The translations under genes were made by a program, and so were the position numbers. The notes beneath the pieces were generated by a model. That model was not told the origin of the DNA. It worked only from the letters and a program-made list of their open reading frames with translations, and did not search any database. From Circinella minor (lineage: Eukaryota > Mucoromycota > Mucoromycetes > Mucorales > Lichtheimiaceae), in the NCBI GenBank assembly GCA_016758965.1, contig JAEPRB010000118.1, positions 1-64,000 on the forward strand: DNA of 64,000 nt, read 5' to 3'. Within the stretch, counting starts at the first letter, position 1. Each line of letters starts with the position of its first letter. This document shows, piece after piece, positions 24,847 to 38,600 of this stretch.

Positions 24847-26179
24847 ATGCGCCAAAACGAAAATTTAGTATTGGTAATGAAATAAGACCGAAATCGAAAG
24901 GAACATGAAAATATTTAAAAAATAAAATGAAATGAAAAAAAAAAATAGATTGGATCCAAAGTCATTCTAGTTCCATATAAAGAAGAACATGTTTTGAAAT
25001 ATCATGAATGGATGCAATCACCATTTCTTCAAGGTACTATATATTACTTATACAACAACAGCTAAAATATCACCGTCGTATTAGTCAAACTAATAAGATG
25101 TTTTTATTATCGTATATATCCTTGTATGTACTATCCGGGTAACTCTTATCAATAGAAATGACAGCATCTGAACCACTTTCATTAGATGAAGAATACGCTA
25201 TGCAACGATCATGGCACGAGGATCCAAAAAGTATATAATACAACACCGAAAAAAAAAGAGATACTTCAAACTGGATCGATATTTATATTTCTTATAATGT
25301 CATGTTATTTATATAGAGTGTACTTTTATTTTGCTTGCGCCGATTGATGACAAAAAAGGAGATGACACTATAAACCCATTATCAATTACAGACATAAAAA
25401 AATCTGCTGGTAAGTAAAGTACAGTAATATTAAGCACAAACTTTATTGTTATGTTTCCATGTTATCATGTTTATTTATTTTATATCTTACTTTACATAAT
25501 CATCTTTATAATATATCACAACAAAATCAACGATAACAACAACAACAAATATTTTACATGGCTGCGACATTTATACACATTCTACAATAACAATAACAAA
25601 TGATTTATTGATATTAAAAGTCATGATTGGAGATGTTAATATTTTTCTTAATGATCAGGATGATGATCCAACATTTGGAGAAATTGAAATTATGATTGCT
25701 GAAGAAAGTTATCGACGTGGTGGAAAAGGATTAGAAGCACTTAAAATTATGATGGCATATGGTAAAAGTTAATAAAGAGTATAAAGTAAAACGATTCTGG
25801 GGGAGGAGGGAGCATCGCATGAAGAAAAGTAGACACTAAATCGGAAATATTGCTTTTTTTTTTTTTTGTAATAGCAATTACTGAGTTAGGGTTAAAGACC
25901 TTTCATTCAAAAATATCTTTAACAAATCAACCTAGTATTGATTTATTTACAAAAAAATTAGGATTTTATCCAGTGTCAACATCTCAAGTATTTCAAGAAA
26001 CAACTTTAGAATGGTCATGTCTTCCAAAATGCGAAAAAAATACATCTTCTGATGAAAATGATGAGGAAGAAACATATGGGGCAAAAGCAACTGATGAACA
26101 ACGTAAAGTGAATCAAGATATGCGAGATTCATTGATAGAACTTTATATTACAAAAATTAGAAAAGAAAAATGGTTATAA
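24847..26179 (+). CDS. NAT9: N-acetyltransferase 9 (GNAT family)
   Basis: Six exons join in frame. The first is 27 nt (24847-24873, MRQNENLVL); the second starts at 24949 with IGSKVILVPYKEEHV and continues KYHEWMQSPFLQ. Then TASEPLSLDEEYAMQRSW, a CTFILLAP exon, MIGDVNIFLND, EIEIMIAEESYRRGGKG (the acetyl-CoA loop) and a last exon with NQPSIDLFTKKLGF and VFQETTLEW. The order and wording match animal NAT9 closely throughout. The C-terminus is extended by an acidic DENDEEE stretch and a basic end. Total is about 270 residues. GNAT enzymes move an acetyl group from acetyl-CoA to an amine. Animal NAT9 has been linked to microtubules, but the substrate here is unknown. Confidence 0.9.
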
Positions 26180-29100
26180 GTTAATAATAATAGAATGTTT
26201 TACATAAATACATCCACAGAATTAAAGGGCTGTGTTGATAAGTTTACAATTGGTAATAGTCTATGGGGCAGCAAGTTGTTGTGATTTATTATCAGTAATA
26301 TTAGAATATAATTTTATTTTTAACTTTATCGAAGATTCAATTCGTCTTTACGTACTTTTGAAATATCATCATCTAATTCTGCAAAATGGGATCTTATCCT
26401 GGAATTCCTTTTTTGAGTTGGATACGTATCAAATGTGTTTATAAAAAATTGCGAATGGAAGAATCAATTCGCCAAGTGTGTAGGTCATTTTCAGTTACAG
26501 ATAATGTTTTTCTTTCACCATTCGTCACTTCAAAATTATTTTGTTGATCGTTCTCATTTACGTATGTACGTAGTAGTAAATAACAGTATCAAAAAGTCAC
26601 ACATATTAGGAGAATGTATTAAAGATGTGTAGTTCATTGATGTTTAATTTTTGCTTACGTATATTATAAAAAGTTACACTATACATACATATATCAGCAA
26701 CTTATAGCTGTGTATCTAATGTGTTTTACAATGTTCAATTTAGAAAATATAACGTATGTAATGTAGTCATACGATCAATGTGAATATTATATATTATAAC
26801 ATGAATGAAGATTTACTATTCAACAATTTCCATACCCCCCCCTTGAAATTAGTGGGTATTCCATTGTATTGTTTGATTATTAACTACTCTTTTCTATCTG
26901 TCTCTCTCTCTTTCCATTAAATTAATAAAGAGAGAAGGATCGGGAACCCAAACATTTAGCCAAATACGCAAAAGAAAGGGACTGACCAAACAAATCGGAA
27001 TGAAGCCAGGAAATTCGAAATGCATGACAACACGTAATAATGACAATAAAAAAAACTGATCTGATTCTGATTGTGCGAATATGTTCCCGGATAGCTCTTA
27101 ACCGAATCACTCTAGACAATTTGACATTATTCACACTATGTTAGGTACCAGTTTATGCAATCTTTTCTGTTAATCATTTATTAAATAAGAATAATATGAT
27201 AATTATATCTAAAAATTAAAATGAGTGTAAACACTCTATTTCTTTTTTTAATTCATATTATGATACGTAAAACAAAAGCGAGGAGCATATTATTTAGTTT
27301 CTAATTAACAAAATAATAAGAAATTATTATTAATTTCGTGGGGTAATCCGGAATTATATAATGGGTGGCACCCCTTCTTTAAAAAATTATTCACATCTAC
27401 GTACTATATTTTTCTTTTATTTTTGTTTGAAAGGTCAGGTGATAATCACGCAGTTGTAACACTATGATAATAGGTAAAAAAAAAATACGCGTTTTTGTCA
27501 TTCTTTTTTTGATGCACATGTTCTTGTTTGCTTTTCTCGCGGTTGTGGGTCTAATATATGGTCGAATACATGTTTTATATATTTTTTCATTTCTTTGTTG
27601 GTGCTGTTGAAGTAGAAGAAGTATAAGTAGAGATACGTACGCATAGGAACGAACATTGTATGTCAAAATGGCAAAGAATGATATTTGGGAGTAGGGTTGG
27701 TAGTAACAGGAAAGTAGAAGTGGGAAGATTATGGGAAAGTGGTGAAATAGATATAGAAGAGGTGCCTAGTGATGGTTATATTTTTCTTCTTGTTGCTAGG
27801 TACTCTTCAAATTCAGAAGAATAAAGGGGAATAACGGTGAAGTTGGGTCGTAGCGATGGTAACAGCAGAATTGTTAACTACTAACATTCCAATAAATAGG
27901 AAGAGTACAGTACTGAGACGAAGCATTGGTAGTGGGCAAAGCTTGGAACAACTTGTTCAATTTATCGTATATTTCCTCTTCTTTAAACGTTCGCTGGGCA
28001 GTTTTGTTATTTGCACACAAATTATTCTATTTTCTGATAATTTTGCTTTTGGTACGATAGAACGATTCGCGATCCATTTACTTCATTAAACTGGTTAGAA
28101 ATTCTATTCCCAATAACCTTTCTCTTGTCTGAATTAGAGGGGTTTTTCTAAAGCAGAAAAATTACTATTATAGGTTTCAATTAGGAGAAGTAGTGTTTCA
28201 GGGTTATAACCAACTACTTTTTTGGCGGTTTACTGTTATTACGTAGAAGCAGAGAAATTATTTGAGTGTTCTCATTGTAGTCATTAGCAGAAACCTTGTT
28301 GAAATTAATAGTGGAGAACATGATTGTGTTTTAGTGTAAATACGATTAAATAACAAAATAAACGATGTGTTATATCGATCAAAATAAAATAGATTAAAAG
28401 CGATAGAAATAAGTCAACGAGATTTATATATATATTTGTAAGAACTGAATGAAATTTATCTTTAATAAAATATTCCCTCTGTTTTTATTCAATCCTAATC
28501 ATCAGTGGGAGATAACAATATATGTATGTATTTAATATGACGTTTTTATATTCGTAATGATTGTACAAATAATAGATGTTCTTTGAATTGACTTTTATAT
28601 GGTTGGTTATATGATCTGTCAAGGCAGCTGTCAGATACTACAATAAATGAAAATTCTTACAAATCATTGTCCAAATTTGGAAATATGATACGTAATGTTC
28701 TAATCGATTAAATAACAAATGACTGTCTTTATGAAGCTATTGTAGGTTCGATACAACATGGAGGTGAATAAACAACAAGTTTAACATTTTTTTAATTGCC
28801 TTTTTCATACTTAACAAAGGTTCTCCCCTTCCCCCACCTTCTTATAAAGCAAAAAAGGAAATTTAACTGGCTACCACGGTTTTCGACGTTTTCGCATTAC
28901 AAAAGTGTTCTCCGCAAAATATAATAGACTATCTAAATATTTTTAAAAAAGAGCTGAATATTTGTATTACAACTAAAAATATGTATTTTTGCTTGTGTGA
29001 ACAGCCTTTTTGTTAAGGTCCCATGGTAAAAATAAACGAATCGCAGTACTTCAATAATGATCACACGCACACGTATTACAAACGAACATACATGCATATC

Positions 29101-29445
29101 TGCTTGTTGGCGTAACAAATGATATCTGAGCGTAACACCTTTCCCCCCTCATCTGGGGGAACACCGAAAGATCTGGACGATTGATTCTTGTCCAACCTTC
29201 AACCTCCCTCTATTTCACCCCCCCCCCCCAAAAAAAAAAAAAAACTTGAATGCTTCTATTTGACAGGAGAGAATTTAAGCAGGCTCTCATCCCTTTCATA
29301 AAATTTTGTATAAGCAGTTTTTTTTCTCTTTTACTTTTTTTTTTTTACTTTTTTTTTTCTTTTTCTTTTTAATCTTCTTTCTTTTCATTTTTTTTTTGTA
29401 TACTTTTTATTATCATATATAAAAAATATTTTTATTATCGATATC
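26180..29445. other. 3.3-kb intergenic region without a recognisable gene
   Basis: Short frames occur (26232-26640, 27397-28090) but none shows a known domain or plausible exon chain. Composition shifts to more G-rich DNA on the + strand at about 27670-27870. There is a C-run at 26826-26835, a C-run/A-run junction at 29219-29244, and TACGTATGTACGTA at 26559-26572. The right end (29315-29400) is a strongly T/CT-rich tract just upstream of the CacyBP start, a likely core promoter. Confidence 0.45.
29315..29400 (+). promoter_or_regulatory. Pyrimidine tract upstream of CacyBP/SIP gene
   Basis: An 85-bp almost pure T/C tract ends about 45 bp before the ATG at 29446. It is followed by an AT-rich stretch. 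This resembles fungal CT-rich start regions; no other element was identified. Confidence 0.4.
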
Positions 29446-31023
29446 ATGGCACGCGAGATAAATTATGAAGAAGCTGATGTAGCAGAGTTAAAGAATTTAA
29501 AAACGCTTGCTACACGTCCTGTTGTTATAAATGCTATGGAAAAACTTTTAAAAGATTGTCAACAACATATACAAGCTCGACAATTATCAAATACTTCAAA
29601 ATCCTCGTTTTCTACTTCTGCTATACGTGAACCTATTAGTCGTTCAAAGGTGAATAAAAACTATTATTATATATCCTAAATTCTAATAATCCATATAAAA
29701 ACGATAACTCTTTTTAAACTTTTTCATTTGAAAAATACATGTACACAATGATAATAGGCCAACATACAAACTATCTATATAACGTCTGGTTATGCTTGGG
29801 GTCAATCTGATCAGTCTATCATGTAAGTAGAATATCAAGATAACACAAATATATTAAGTTTAGATTATTCCTGCAACAAAATATATAAAAAAAAAAGGGA
29901 CTGTGTGGGGTGAAAGAAGATAACAATCATCCGTTAAAATTTACATACATACACAATATTTATATACATATTTTATTATATATATTAATCTTATTATAAA
30001 TATTATATCACCTAAATAAGTATCTATTTACCAATAAAAAATGCACGAAAAATATACCCGGAGCAATACACTCTTCAAGTTCAACCTCGGGCCGTTCAGC
30101 TAGATATTGTAACGTTTTTTCTATTATATCATTTATCTTTTCTTTTTATTATCCTGGTTAAAATGTTATAACTAATTTACAAAAAGAAACGAGCCCCCTT
30201 TTCTTTTAATCTCCTGCCTTCTTCACTATTGTTATTATCATTATCATTGTTTTCCTCGAACAATAGTAGACTAATTTTTTTTTTTTTGTGCTTGTGCTAT
30301 TGTTTATACGTAGAGTGAACACGAGGGCGCTAACTATAATTTTCGTATATCCCAACTACATGGTTACGTTACACTCGAAAACTCCAGAATTAAGGTATGT
30401 ATGGACACAATTACTATATTCAAATATATTTGTTACATATTATTCTGTAACAACAATTCTGGCTATAAAAATCTTTGTACTAAATAGAGATGATAATGTG
30501 TTTAGTTAAAAGAGTCTCAATTAGTTATCTATTTACGAAAAGAAAATATCGGAAAAAATTGGGCCGACTTAAGACTTAAAACGACAAGGGATATGTATGA
30601 CCAACTTAAACGAGCTGAAAGTAGCAACACAAGTGGAAGTAGACTAGGTACACGCTATTTAAGTTAAACCCCTATTTCTAAAACTCGTTTGCAGTAATTC
30701 ATCCTCTCCACACCTATAAACGTATATATTTCTCTATCTTATCCCATACCTCTCCCCTATTTTATTTCTAAAAAAAATAAGGTGTTTTAAATGTAATGAA
30801 AAATTACGTACTGATACATATAGTCAATACATCTCCTATTTCTTTTAATATTTCTTCAGAATCAAGTAGTAATAATAGTAATAATACCATGGAAACGATT
30901 GTACATGAGATCTATCAAAATACAGATTCTCAAACAAAACGAAAAATTCAAGAATCTTTGAACCAAGTCAATAAGAATCCATTTGTTTTTGAAGAAGAAC
31001 AACAACATCAACATCCATTATAA
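29446..31023 (+). CDS. CACYBP: Calcyclin-binding / Siah-interacting protein (CacyBP/SIP), CS domain
   Basis: Six exons join: 29446-29648, then from about 29759, 30052, 30315, 30508 and 30860, ending at TAA 31021-31023, about 215 residues. The N-terminal helical hairpin (YEEADVAELKNLKTLATR, VVINAMEKLLKD) matches the SIP dimerisation domain. Next comes a CS/p23-like beta-sandwich (IQTIYITSGYAWGQSD with the conserved GY-W-QSD, then LHGYVTLENSRIK, LVIYLRKENIGKNWADL). The C-terminal SGS-like region keeps the family signature METIVHEIYQNTDSQTKRKI before SLNQ. In animals SIP bridges Siah1 and Skp1 in a ubiquitin ligase and binds Hsp90 clients; the fungal role is not established. It lies 155 bp upstream of translin on the same strand. 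Confidence 0.88.
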
Positions 31024-31178
31024 ACATAAACTATCATATTTTATTTTATTCAAATAAAATTTTATTGTATACCTCTACTCTTTCCCCTCCCTCCCCCCTT
31101 TTAATTTTTTTTTTGTTTGAACCCGCTTAAAAAAAAAAGAACCCAACTTTATTTTTTTTCTTCGTCTTCCATAACATA

Positions 31179-32528
31179 ATGTCGTCAAACACAATCGATC
31201 TTAATTTTTTTAATGATATCCAACAATCTCTTGAAAATGAATCGGATAGAAAGGATGTAAGAGACATTTGCAGTTTATTTTATTTGCAATGTTTTTTTTT
31301 ATTCCTTTCTTTATTTATTTTATTGTTGAAAAAAAACCATTATACAAAACCTGTTTTATTATAGGAGATCCGCGTGAAAGTACGTGAATTTGACCGAACA
31401 AGTCGAAAGCTTGCAGCCATTCTTAACATGATTCATGCTAACCCTACTGGATCAGGTATAAGTTTTTATTTGTTAGCTTATATTCTTTCTTGTTTATTAA
31501 ACACGCGAACTTTTTTTTTTTTTAAAAAAAAATAGTACCAGATATTTCCTTTGAAGAGGTTCGTGAACGCGTCAAAAACCTTGCTTCGTTGATACCCGAA
31601 AATCAATTTTACAAGTAATGTATAATTATAAGAGTGTATAATCGTTTGATTTCTATATATATATAAGAGAGGATTATTATAGTATGATAATTAATTCTTA
31701 TAGATATTTGATATATTACTTATAGATACTGCGATTTGTGGACCCGATCAATGCAACAAGCTGTATTTTTGGTTGTGTTCAAGTATTATCTTGAGACTGA
31801 ACAATTGATTGATATCAAAAAAATTGAAGAAACTCTTGATGGTAAATCATTATTTTAACTAATGATGTGGATAGTGATGAAAATATGATTATTTTTGTTT
31901 CTTGTTGAATTATATACCCTCAACTTATATATGCTACTATATTAGTCAAGGTAGATCTGAATAATAGCTTAAATGAATTCCATATCCAACTCGAAGACGT
32001 TCTTCATGCATATATCTCACTCGTTAATGAACTCGTAAGTTACCTTGACTCAAAAATGAAAAATAAACTAATAATAATATTCCACTCTCAAAATCACTCT
32101 TTCAAAAAAATGAATATGCAATAATAATGATAATAATAATAGTCACGTTTGGCTGTGAATTCAGTAACTGTTGGCGATTATTCTCGACCTATGCGATTAA
32201 GCAAATTTGTCAAGGATCTTAGTGCAGGTTTTCAATTATTGAATTTAAAAAATGATTCGTTACGAAAGAGGTATGTTATTAATGTACACTTAAAAGCGTA
32301 CTTTATATAGAAGAAGGGGAGAGAGAAAGATAATTTAGCTTATGAATAAAATAATTGACTTTGATTAATATTATTTTTAGGTTTGACGGTATCAAATACG
32401 ATGTAAAGAAGATTGAAGAAGTTGTATATGATATTTCATTACGTGGATTACAACACAAAGAAGAAGACAAGAACAATGATCCAAGTGCCTCAAAGAAACC
32501 AAAATTATCCCATGAGGCTTCAAAATAA
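31179..32528 (+). CDS. TSN: Translin (TB-RBP), C3PO nuclease subunit
   Basis: Seven exons join from ATG 31179 to TAA 32526-32528, about 240 residues, the usual translin length. The protein is all-helical in pattern, with VKVREFDRTSRKLAAILNMIH, YKYCDLWTRSMQQAVFLVVF and the near-invariant SVTVGDYSRPMRLSKFVKDL. The latter is followed by SAGFQLLNLKNDSLRKRFDG and KYDVKKIEEVVYDISLRGL. Translin forms octamers, binds single-stranded RNA/DNA, and with TRAX makes C3PO, which processes small RNA passenger strands and tRNA fragments. The C-terminal tail is lysine- and serine-rich. TRAX is not in this window. Confidence 0.95.
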
Positions 32529-33161
32529 GAGCAATACTACAAAGCATATTTTTGATAGATTTCTTTCGAAAGGCTTCTTATAAATTTGTTGGTTAATTCG
32601 TTAAGGGGTTTTTTTTTCTGTTTACTAATAGGATACAAAAATAATAATATTTACATGCAATAAAATGTATAACAATTAAAAAATGATGCTCTATGCAGGG
32701 TATTGAAGGGGACCAAAAGAGGAAATTTAAGATAGAGTGATGGCGTGAGAGAAATTTGTTTAAGCCCATTAACAATAATAATAATAATAATAATAATAGT
32801 AATAAAAGATAGAATAGATCGGGCAAATGTGTAATTAAGGGGTAGAGAGATGGAAAAAGAGAGTTTGTTTGATTATGAAGAAACAGGAGTTGGAAAAGTA
32901 AGGATTTGATGTCAAAACAAAAAAAAAAAAGCGACAACGGCTACAATGACGACGACGAATGTCTTCTGTTTTTTTTTTTTTTTTTTTTTTTTTTTTTGTA
33001 AAAAGAAAAGAAAGTTAATAATATACGTTGCAGTAATCGGTTTAAACAAGAGAGAGAAAGGGGAGCGGACAGGTAAAGAAGCGAAACGGGTGAAATGCGC
33101 GGAGGATTAGTTTGTGTCAAGTATGCAAACTCGTTTTTTTTTTGTCGATCATATAAAATTA
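32529..33161. other. Convergent 3' intergenic region
   Basis: The region lies between translin (+) and the coiled-coil gene (-). It contains an (AAT)n tract near 32771-32805 and a T-run of about 29 at 32970-32998. No gene is visible. Confidence 0.5.
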
Positions 33162-35609
33162 TCATTTGAACTTAAGTTTAAGTTGTACACCTTTTGCTGC
33201 ACCCGACCATAAGAAACCCGATACAAGGGCAGCCAAAGTGATAGGTACAGTCCAATCATCTGTGATTCCCATTTGGGCAGCCAGGCCTAAAAAGATGGTC
33301 ATTAACGTGAAAGGAGCAAACGGATCGTTATCCTCTAATTTAGGAATAGGATGTGATACTTCTGTTGGATAAGCACATGGCAGAACGCCACATGATAAAA
33401 ATGACAGTACACGGCGTCGGTCTTGTTGGATCGGTTGCTTTTCCGAAATAGCTGATTTTGCTGTTACCATAACTTCATCTTCAAATTGTTGCCTTGGACT
33501 TGTTGATCTTGGAGGTGTTGTCATATTGGTATCTCGATCAGTTTCTACACTTGCATTATCATCATCGTCATCCATATTCTCATCTTCTTCTGAATCATCA
33601 TCATCATCGTTGTGATCATTATTAATATGGTTCCGTGGTTCACTATTTTCTTTTAGTGATGGTTCATCTTCGGAAGAGGATTGTTGTAGATCACCTCGGA
33701 GCATCCGTTCAAGTGCCTCAGTATCTTTAATAGCCAGCGACCGTCGTTTTGTTGCCATGAGCAATTGTGATTGTCGTTTTGGATCGTGTACTTGTTCTTC
33801 TACTGCTCCCCCTCTTGGTTGAGCGGTAGGTTGTGGTCGAATAGTTTCTTCTCTATAAGACATATCTCGACGCTCGTTCAACTCCTAAATTTAAGTTAAA
33901 CAAATAAGTTATTTTGGCTTATAACAACCTTTTTCTTTGGGGGGGATGAGACATTAGAAGTAGATCAGGTTTCATTTTTCTTGAAAATCCCCCATCATCC
34001 ATCCAAAATAAATAATAAAAAGTACGGAGAAGTTGCGCCATTGTTTATTATTTACCTGTTGTAAACGAGCTAATTGCTCCTCTAGGTTTAAAAAATCTCC
34101 TTCTAATTGTGATACGATATCATCCTTAATACGCAACTCCCTTTTCAAGGTTTCAATGTCATTATCCTTGTAAGTTTGCTGACGTAAAATTTGGTCCTTT
34201 TCAGTATCCAACTCTTCAATTACTTGCTCCAGTCGTAGAATCTTATTTTCCAATTCCATAGCATACGAGCCCTGGGATATGGACGAGTGAACAATAGGCC
34301 TACAGATATGTTGTGCTTCCATCTCTTGCTGTTCATTTTCGGGCGGCAAAGTCATGACCATAGTGGACTGACTGATAGGCTCTAATGTAAAACAACAAGT
34401 TTCATCGCACGTTGGATTACCACTGATCTATTATAATAGTAAATTAAATTGTCAAAAAGTTAAATTTATTATTTGTTTATATTGTTAAAAGTCTGGTAAC
34501 ACAGGTAACCAAGGAGAGATAGAGATTGAGAGAGAAAGAGAGAGTTACAGTCATTCAAAAAAAGTTTTTCAAAAATCCACTTGACACACTTCCCCCCTCC
34601 TCCTTTCCATCAATCTTTCCATCAATTTTATGGAAAAGGTACGAAAATCAAGCAAGCGTACAAAAATGAACTGGAGTTTTCTCTCTGTCTCTGTCGATCT
34701 CTACTTTCGCTTCTATCTTTCTTCCTCCTCTTTTTTTTTAAGCAAGATGCCTGTTTCGTAATAATAATAATTCCAATTAAATGTTCTTACCTGACGATGT
34801 AAAACATTAACCATTTGAACAAGATATTCATATTCTGGTCCAACAGATTTCATCTGCATAATCTGTTCTCGTTTGAAATTTTCCAATGATACAGTTTTTT
34901 CATCAAGATCTTGTTGTAATAACCGTGTTGCTCGTTGTAATTGTACATTAGTTAAAGTTAAATCACGAATTGTTTCTTGTAACGGTTGTGTTTTTTGTTT
35001 GATAAGATTATCAGTATCTACTTTTAAAAGACGATTCGTTCGTTGTAATTTTACATTTTGAAGTGTTAATGATTCAATTTGATTCTCGAGTTGCCGGGCT
35101 CGTGTACTTGAATTTCCTCGCCGAATTTCTCTTTTCTCTCCTGCTCCTATTGATGTATCTGTTGTATCTGCTGCTGTTATATCAGTGGAATGCTTATTAT
35201 TTTGTGTTACGGTAGTTGGTGATGATGATAATGATGATGGTGACTTTTGTTTTTGTGTTGTATTCTATATTGGTATAATAGTCAATAGTCAAGGTATTTA
35301 ATACATTGTTATCGTTAGCATACTATATATATATCATCATCATTCTAGCCACCTAGCATTCTTCATCAAATAGGGTAAAAAAAAAGTCTAAAAAAAATGA
35401 ACCCCTTCTCTTTTTTTCTCCTATATATATTAAAAAGGTAATATACTAACCTCCGGTTCATTTTTTGGTATTGAATAGTTCATAAGATTTGAATTGACGC
35501 TGAATCGCGGTAGCGCTGAAGAAGACGAATTACGAGGTGTACTTTGTGGAGTAGGCGGGAACTGTTGTGAAGCAGTAGCAGCAATGGCTACTGAAGGAGT
35601 TGGTGACAT
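33162..35609 (-). CDS. Coiled-coil protein with C-terminal hydrophobic tail
   Basis: Four exons join in phase from ATG 35609 to TGA 33162-33164, about 580 residues. Residues 1-110 are disordered and rich in S, T and P. Long heptad-patterned helices follow (RARQLENQIESLTLQNVKL and further blocks; then YAMELENKILRLEQVIEEL), predicting a coiled coil over much of residues 115-340. A strongly acidic segment of D/E (about residue 430) precedes a conserved-looking C-terminus. That end has two hydrophobic stretches (TLMTIFLGLAAQMG and VPITLAALVSGFLWSG) and a final VQLKLKFK, consistent with a tail-anchored or hairpin membrane protein. The arrangement suggests an organelle tether or golgin-like factor, as inference. 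No named family was recognised. Confidence 0.75.
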
Positions 35610-38600
35610 GGCGGTGTACTTTTAAGGAGATGAAGTTAGAGAAAAAGAAGTAAGGGAAAAAAAAAGAAAGAAAGGAAAAAAGAGAGTAGAAAAAGAAGGT
35701 AAGAAGAGAATAAGAAAATAAAAGAGTGAGAAAGAGGTGAGAAGTTAAAAAAAAAAGTAGGCTAGAAGTGTATATATAATAAACACTCACAGTTTTTTAA
35801 ACTTTCCAAAAATCATCAAGGCATCTGGGTTGCACCAAGTCAATTCATCTCGCAGAATATGGCAAGCGGAGCTCGACCTGATTGTCGATAATTGGCAATT
35901 GTCCATGTTACGGTCGTGGCAATCAAAAAAAAAAGACACTTTATTTTTCTAATCTCTCATTCTTTTCTTCTTTTTTTTTGTTGATATGTGTGAAAAGTAT
36001 ATTTTTTTTTGGTAGGAAATGTGTATTTGGCCCACACTTTTTTTTTTTTTTTTTACAACTGGTTATGCTGCAGCAAAAATATACTTTTACAATAAGGGTA
36101 AAAGTATATAATAGTATTATAAGGTAGCAGTGTATCCCTTTTTTTTTGCATGCGTATATTATATATATAGAAGGAGCAAAAAAAAAAGTTTTGTAAAAGA
36201 GATTTTTTTTGGGGGGAGGAGTGATTTTTGGGGGAGAGGAAGAAGCGGCAAAGAAAGAAGAAAGGAGAACTTTTTTTTGGTTGACTTTTACTGCTGCATT
36301 TTGAGGGAAAATGATTTGTATTACAGTAAAAAAAATATATATCAATTCTCTTTTTATTGCAGCACATTAAACACAGTCCCATCACTTTAACCCCCCTTTC
36401 TCCAGTGAATTTGAAGTATTTTGTATTTATCCATAAATATAACCAAAATTGATTGGAACTAATGACACCCAGTATGCTAGAAAATTTGTCAAATAATAAT
36501 AATAAAAGTATAGCGACTTCTTTTTATAATTGTCATGGAAATAAATAGTTGATATTGAACATATACATCTAAGCAACAACAAAACAAATGAATATTCAAA
36601 ACTATGGGCGATTTTTGACACAGATATCTATCATCATAATTAGCATATTCACATTAATTGGAAGGCCCATCTTTTTAATAAAGTCATTCAAAACCTAAGT
36701 TACTTCTTATACATTCCATGGATATAACTATTTATTACTACTATTAGCACGATAAATATAATAAGCTTGGTATTTTTTATCATTCTTGATATGATTTTCA
36801 AAAACAGCATTATTGAGTGATCATCAACAAAAATAAAATTAAAAATAAATAAAAAGATTATCATAAACATTACATTGTAGCTAATATGGTAAGTTCAGTT
36901 CTATCTAAATTGTATGTATGTTATCATTGTTCTTAAACCATGAGAACCTCTTAAAATGATGTCCTCAAAAAAGATTTAAACAGTGTAAATGAGAAATTCT
37001 TGCTTTTTATGCATAACCTCCTCCCACTAACTCTTTTTTTTACATTTACATTGCATAACATATACTAAAATAAATATATATCTTATTAAGCCCTTAATTA
37101 TAAAATGTAGATATACTAAAGCAGGTAATAATACGTATATCAGGGATGTATAATGCCGTGTACATATTTTGGAATTATGGTTATTGTACTATGCATATAT
37201 TACATATTACAGTAAGCCAAAACTGTAAAAGTATTATCATCATTAAGTAATTCATCCATCGGTGTACGTAATAGAATATATTTGTTTCTTTCCTTTCTCA
37301 AGAAGATAAAGATATATAATATATTTATTACAAGTATTCTATATACCCGCAACGGATATATATATAAATATTATAGGTTCAATAAATTATGTATTTAGAG
37401 CGCCACTGATCCTGATCTGGAAAAAAAATCACTATCATCTATTAACCATATATAGTAAATATCTATATGGTACCTTGAACAACTTATGTCTTTTTTTTTC
37501 TGTTTCTTTAGAGCCATTACTATTATTATCATATGTTTTGTTAATTTTTGTTTTCTTTTTCAAGGAATGTACGTATTATGTAAATAAATTCATAATTTGA
37601 TTTCGTTACATAAAAAAATGTTTATGGAAAGCAACCGCATGTTAAAAAAATAATAAATAGACCAGCCTACTATAATAACAAATGAACTTACATTTGTCTT
37701 ACCTGATCATAGTATAGCTCCATTAGAGATTTATTTTACTGGTAGAGTAGCAATACGTACATAATGACAATATATTCTTTTTTTTATTCTTGGTATCAAA
37801 TATATTATAATATTATTATCAGACTGTCATTACTACTTAGGATATCATTTGATATATGTTACAGTATTTTATGGAAGTACATCCTGAAATGTTTATATTC
37901 TATAATCATTTTATTATCATGGAAACGGGGAGCTTGATAAATTTAAAAAAAGCATTTATAACCAGCAATTGGTTTTTATTGCTCTTGTAATTTTAAGTAT
38001 TTAAAAGAAGTATATAGTATATATAATATATTTTTTACGCACGGACCATGATGTCAATACTCCTTACTTTCGCTTATATACCCATCTACATATATTTTTT
38101 AAGTCTTTCATATACTCGCCATCCGTCAGACCATATCAATGATTGTGTTCGTTCAAGTTGAGAAAAAAAATATTTGATCGTTATCAATATAATATATTAA
38201 TAGTTTTCGAGTAGCTAGAGTAAGAATATACCCAAGATGGCAAAACGTAGATCATATGAGCAGCTCAATAATAGTGATACCTTGAGCTCGCGTGGGTTAG
38301 CTCTGTGTAACCTTGTTATAATTTTTATTACTTGGAAAATCTCTCAGTTATTATATAAAGATAACCTCCAAACCTATTTGAAAAAATTTTGTGGCTATAA
38401 TTATTTTTATAAAAGTCTCTGTCTAGTTCCTTATATGCCTCAAAACTGCCAATGCATAATCATTTTTTTAATTCTCTCTTATTGTTGTCGCACTAATTAT
38501 TTCTTAAAAGAGAGACACGTGTATATATTGCTGCTATTCAATTTCTTTTTTTAGAATGGTTTTTTAATATATTTTAAGCTCCACAACACGTTGGTTACAA

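Noticed and set aside
25517..25620. Possible extra NAT9 exon (open frame reading STITTTTNILHG)
   Set aside because: No AG acceptor precedes it and NAT9 homology continues directly after the AG at 25620, so it is intron.
28680..28770. GGTTCGATAC, possible tRNA B box
   Set aside because: No A box, acceptor stem or cloverleaf can be drawn around it.
38237..38554. 105-codon + strand frame starting MAKRRSYEQ
   Set aside because: After the first 20 residues it is AT-driven (Y, F, L, I-rich) with no family match; no splice continuation was found.
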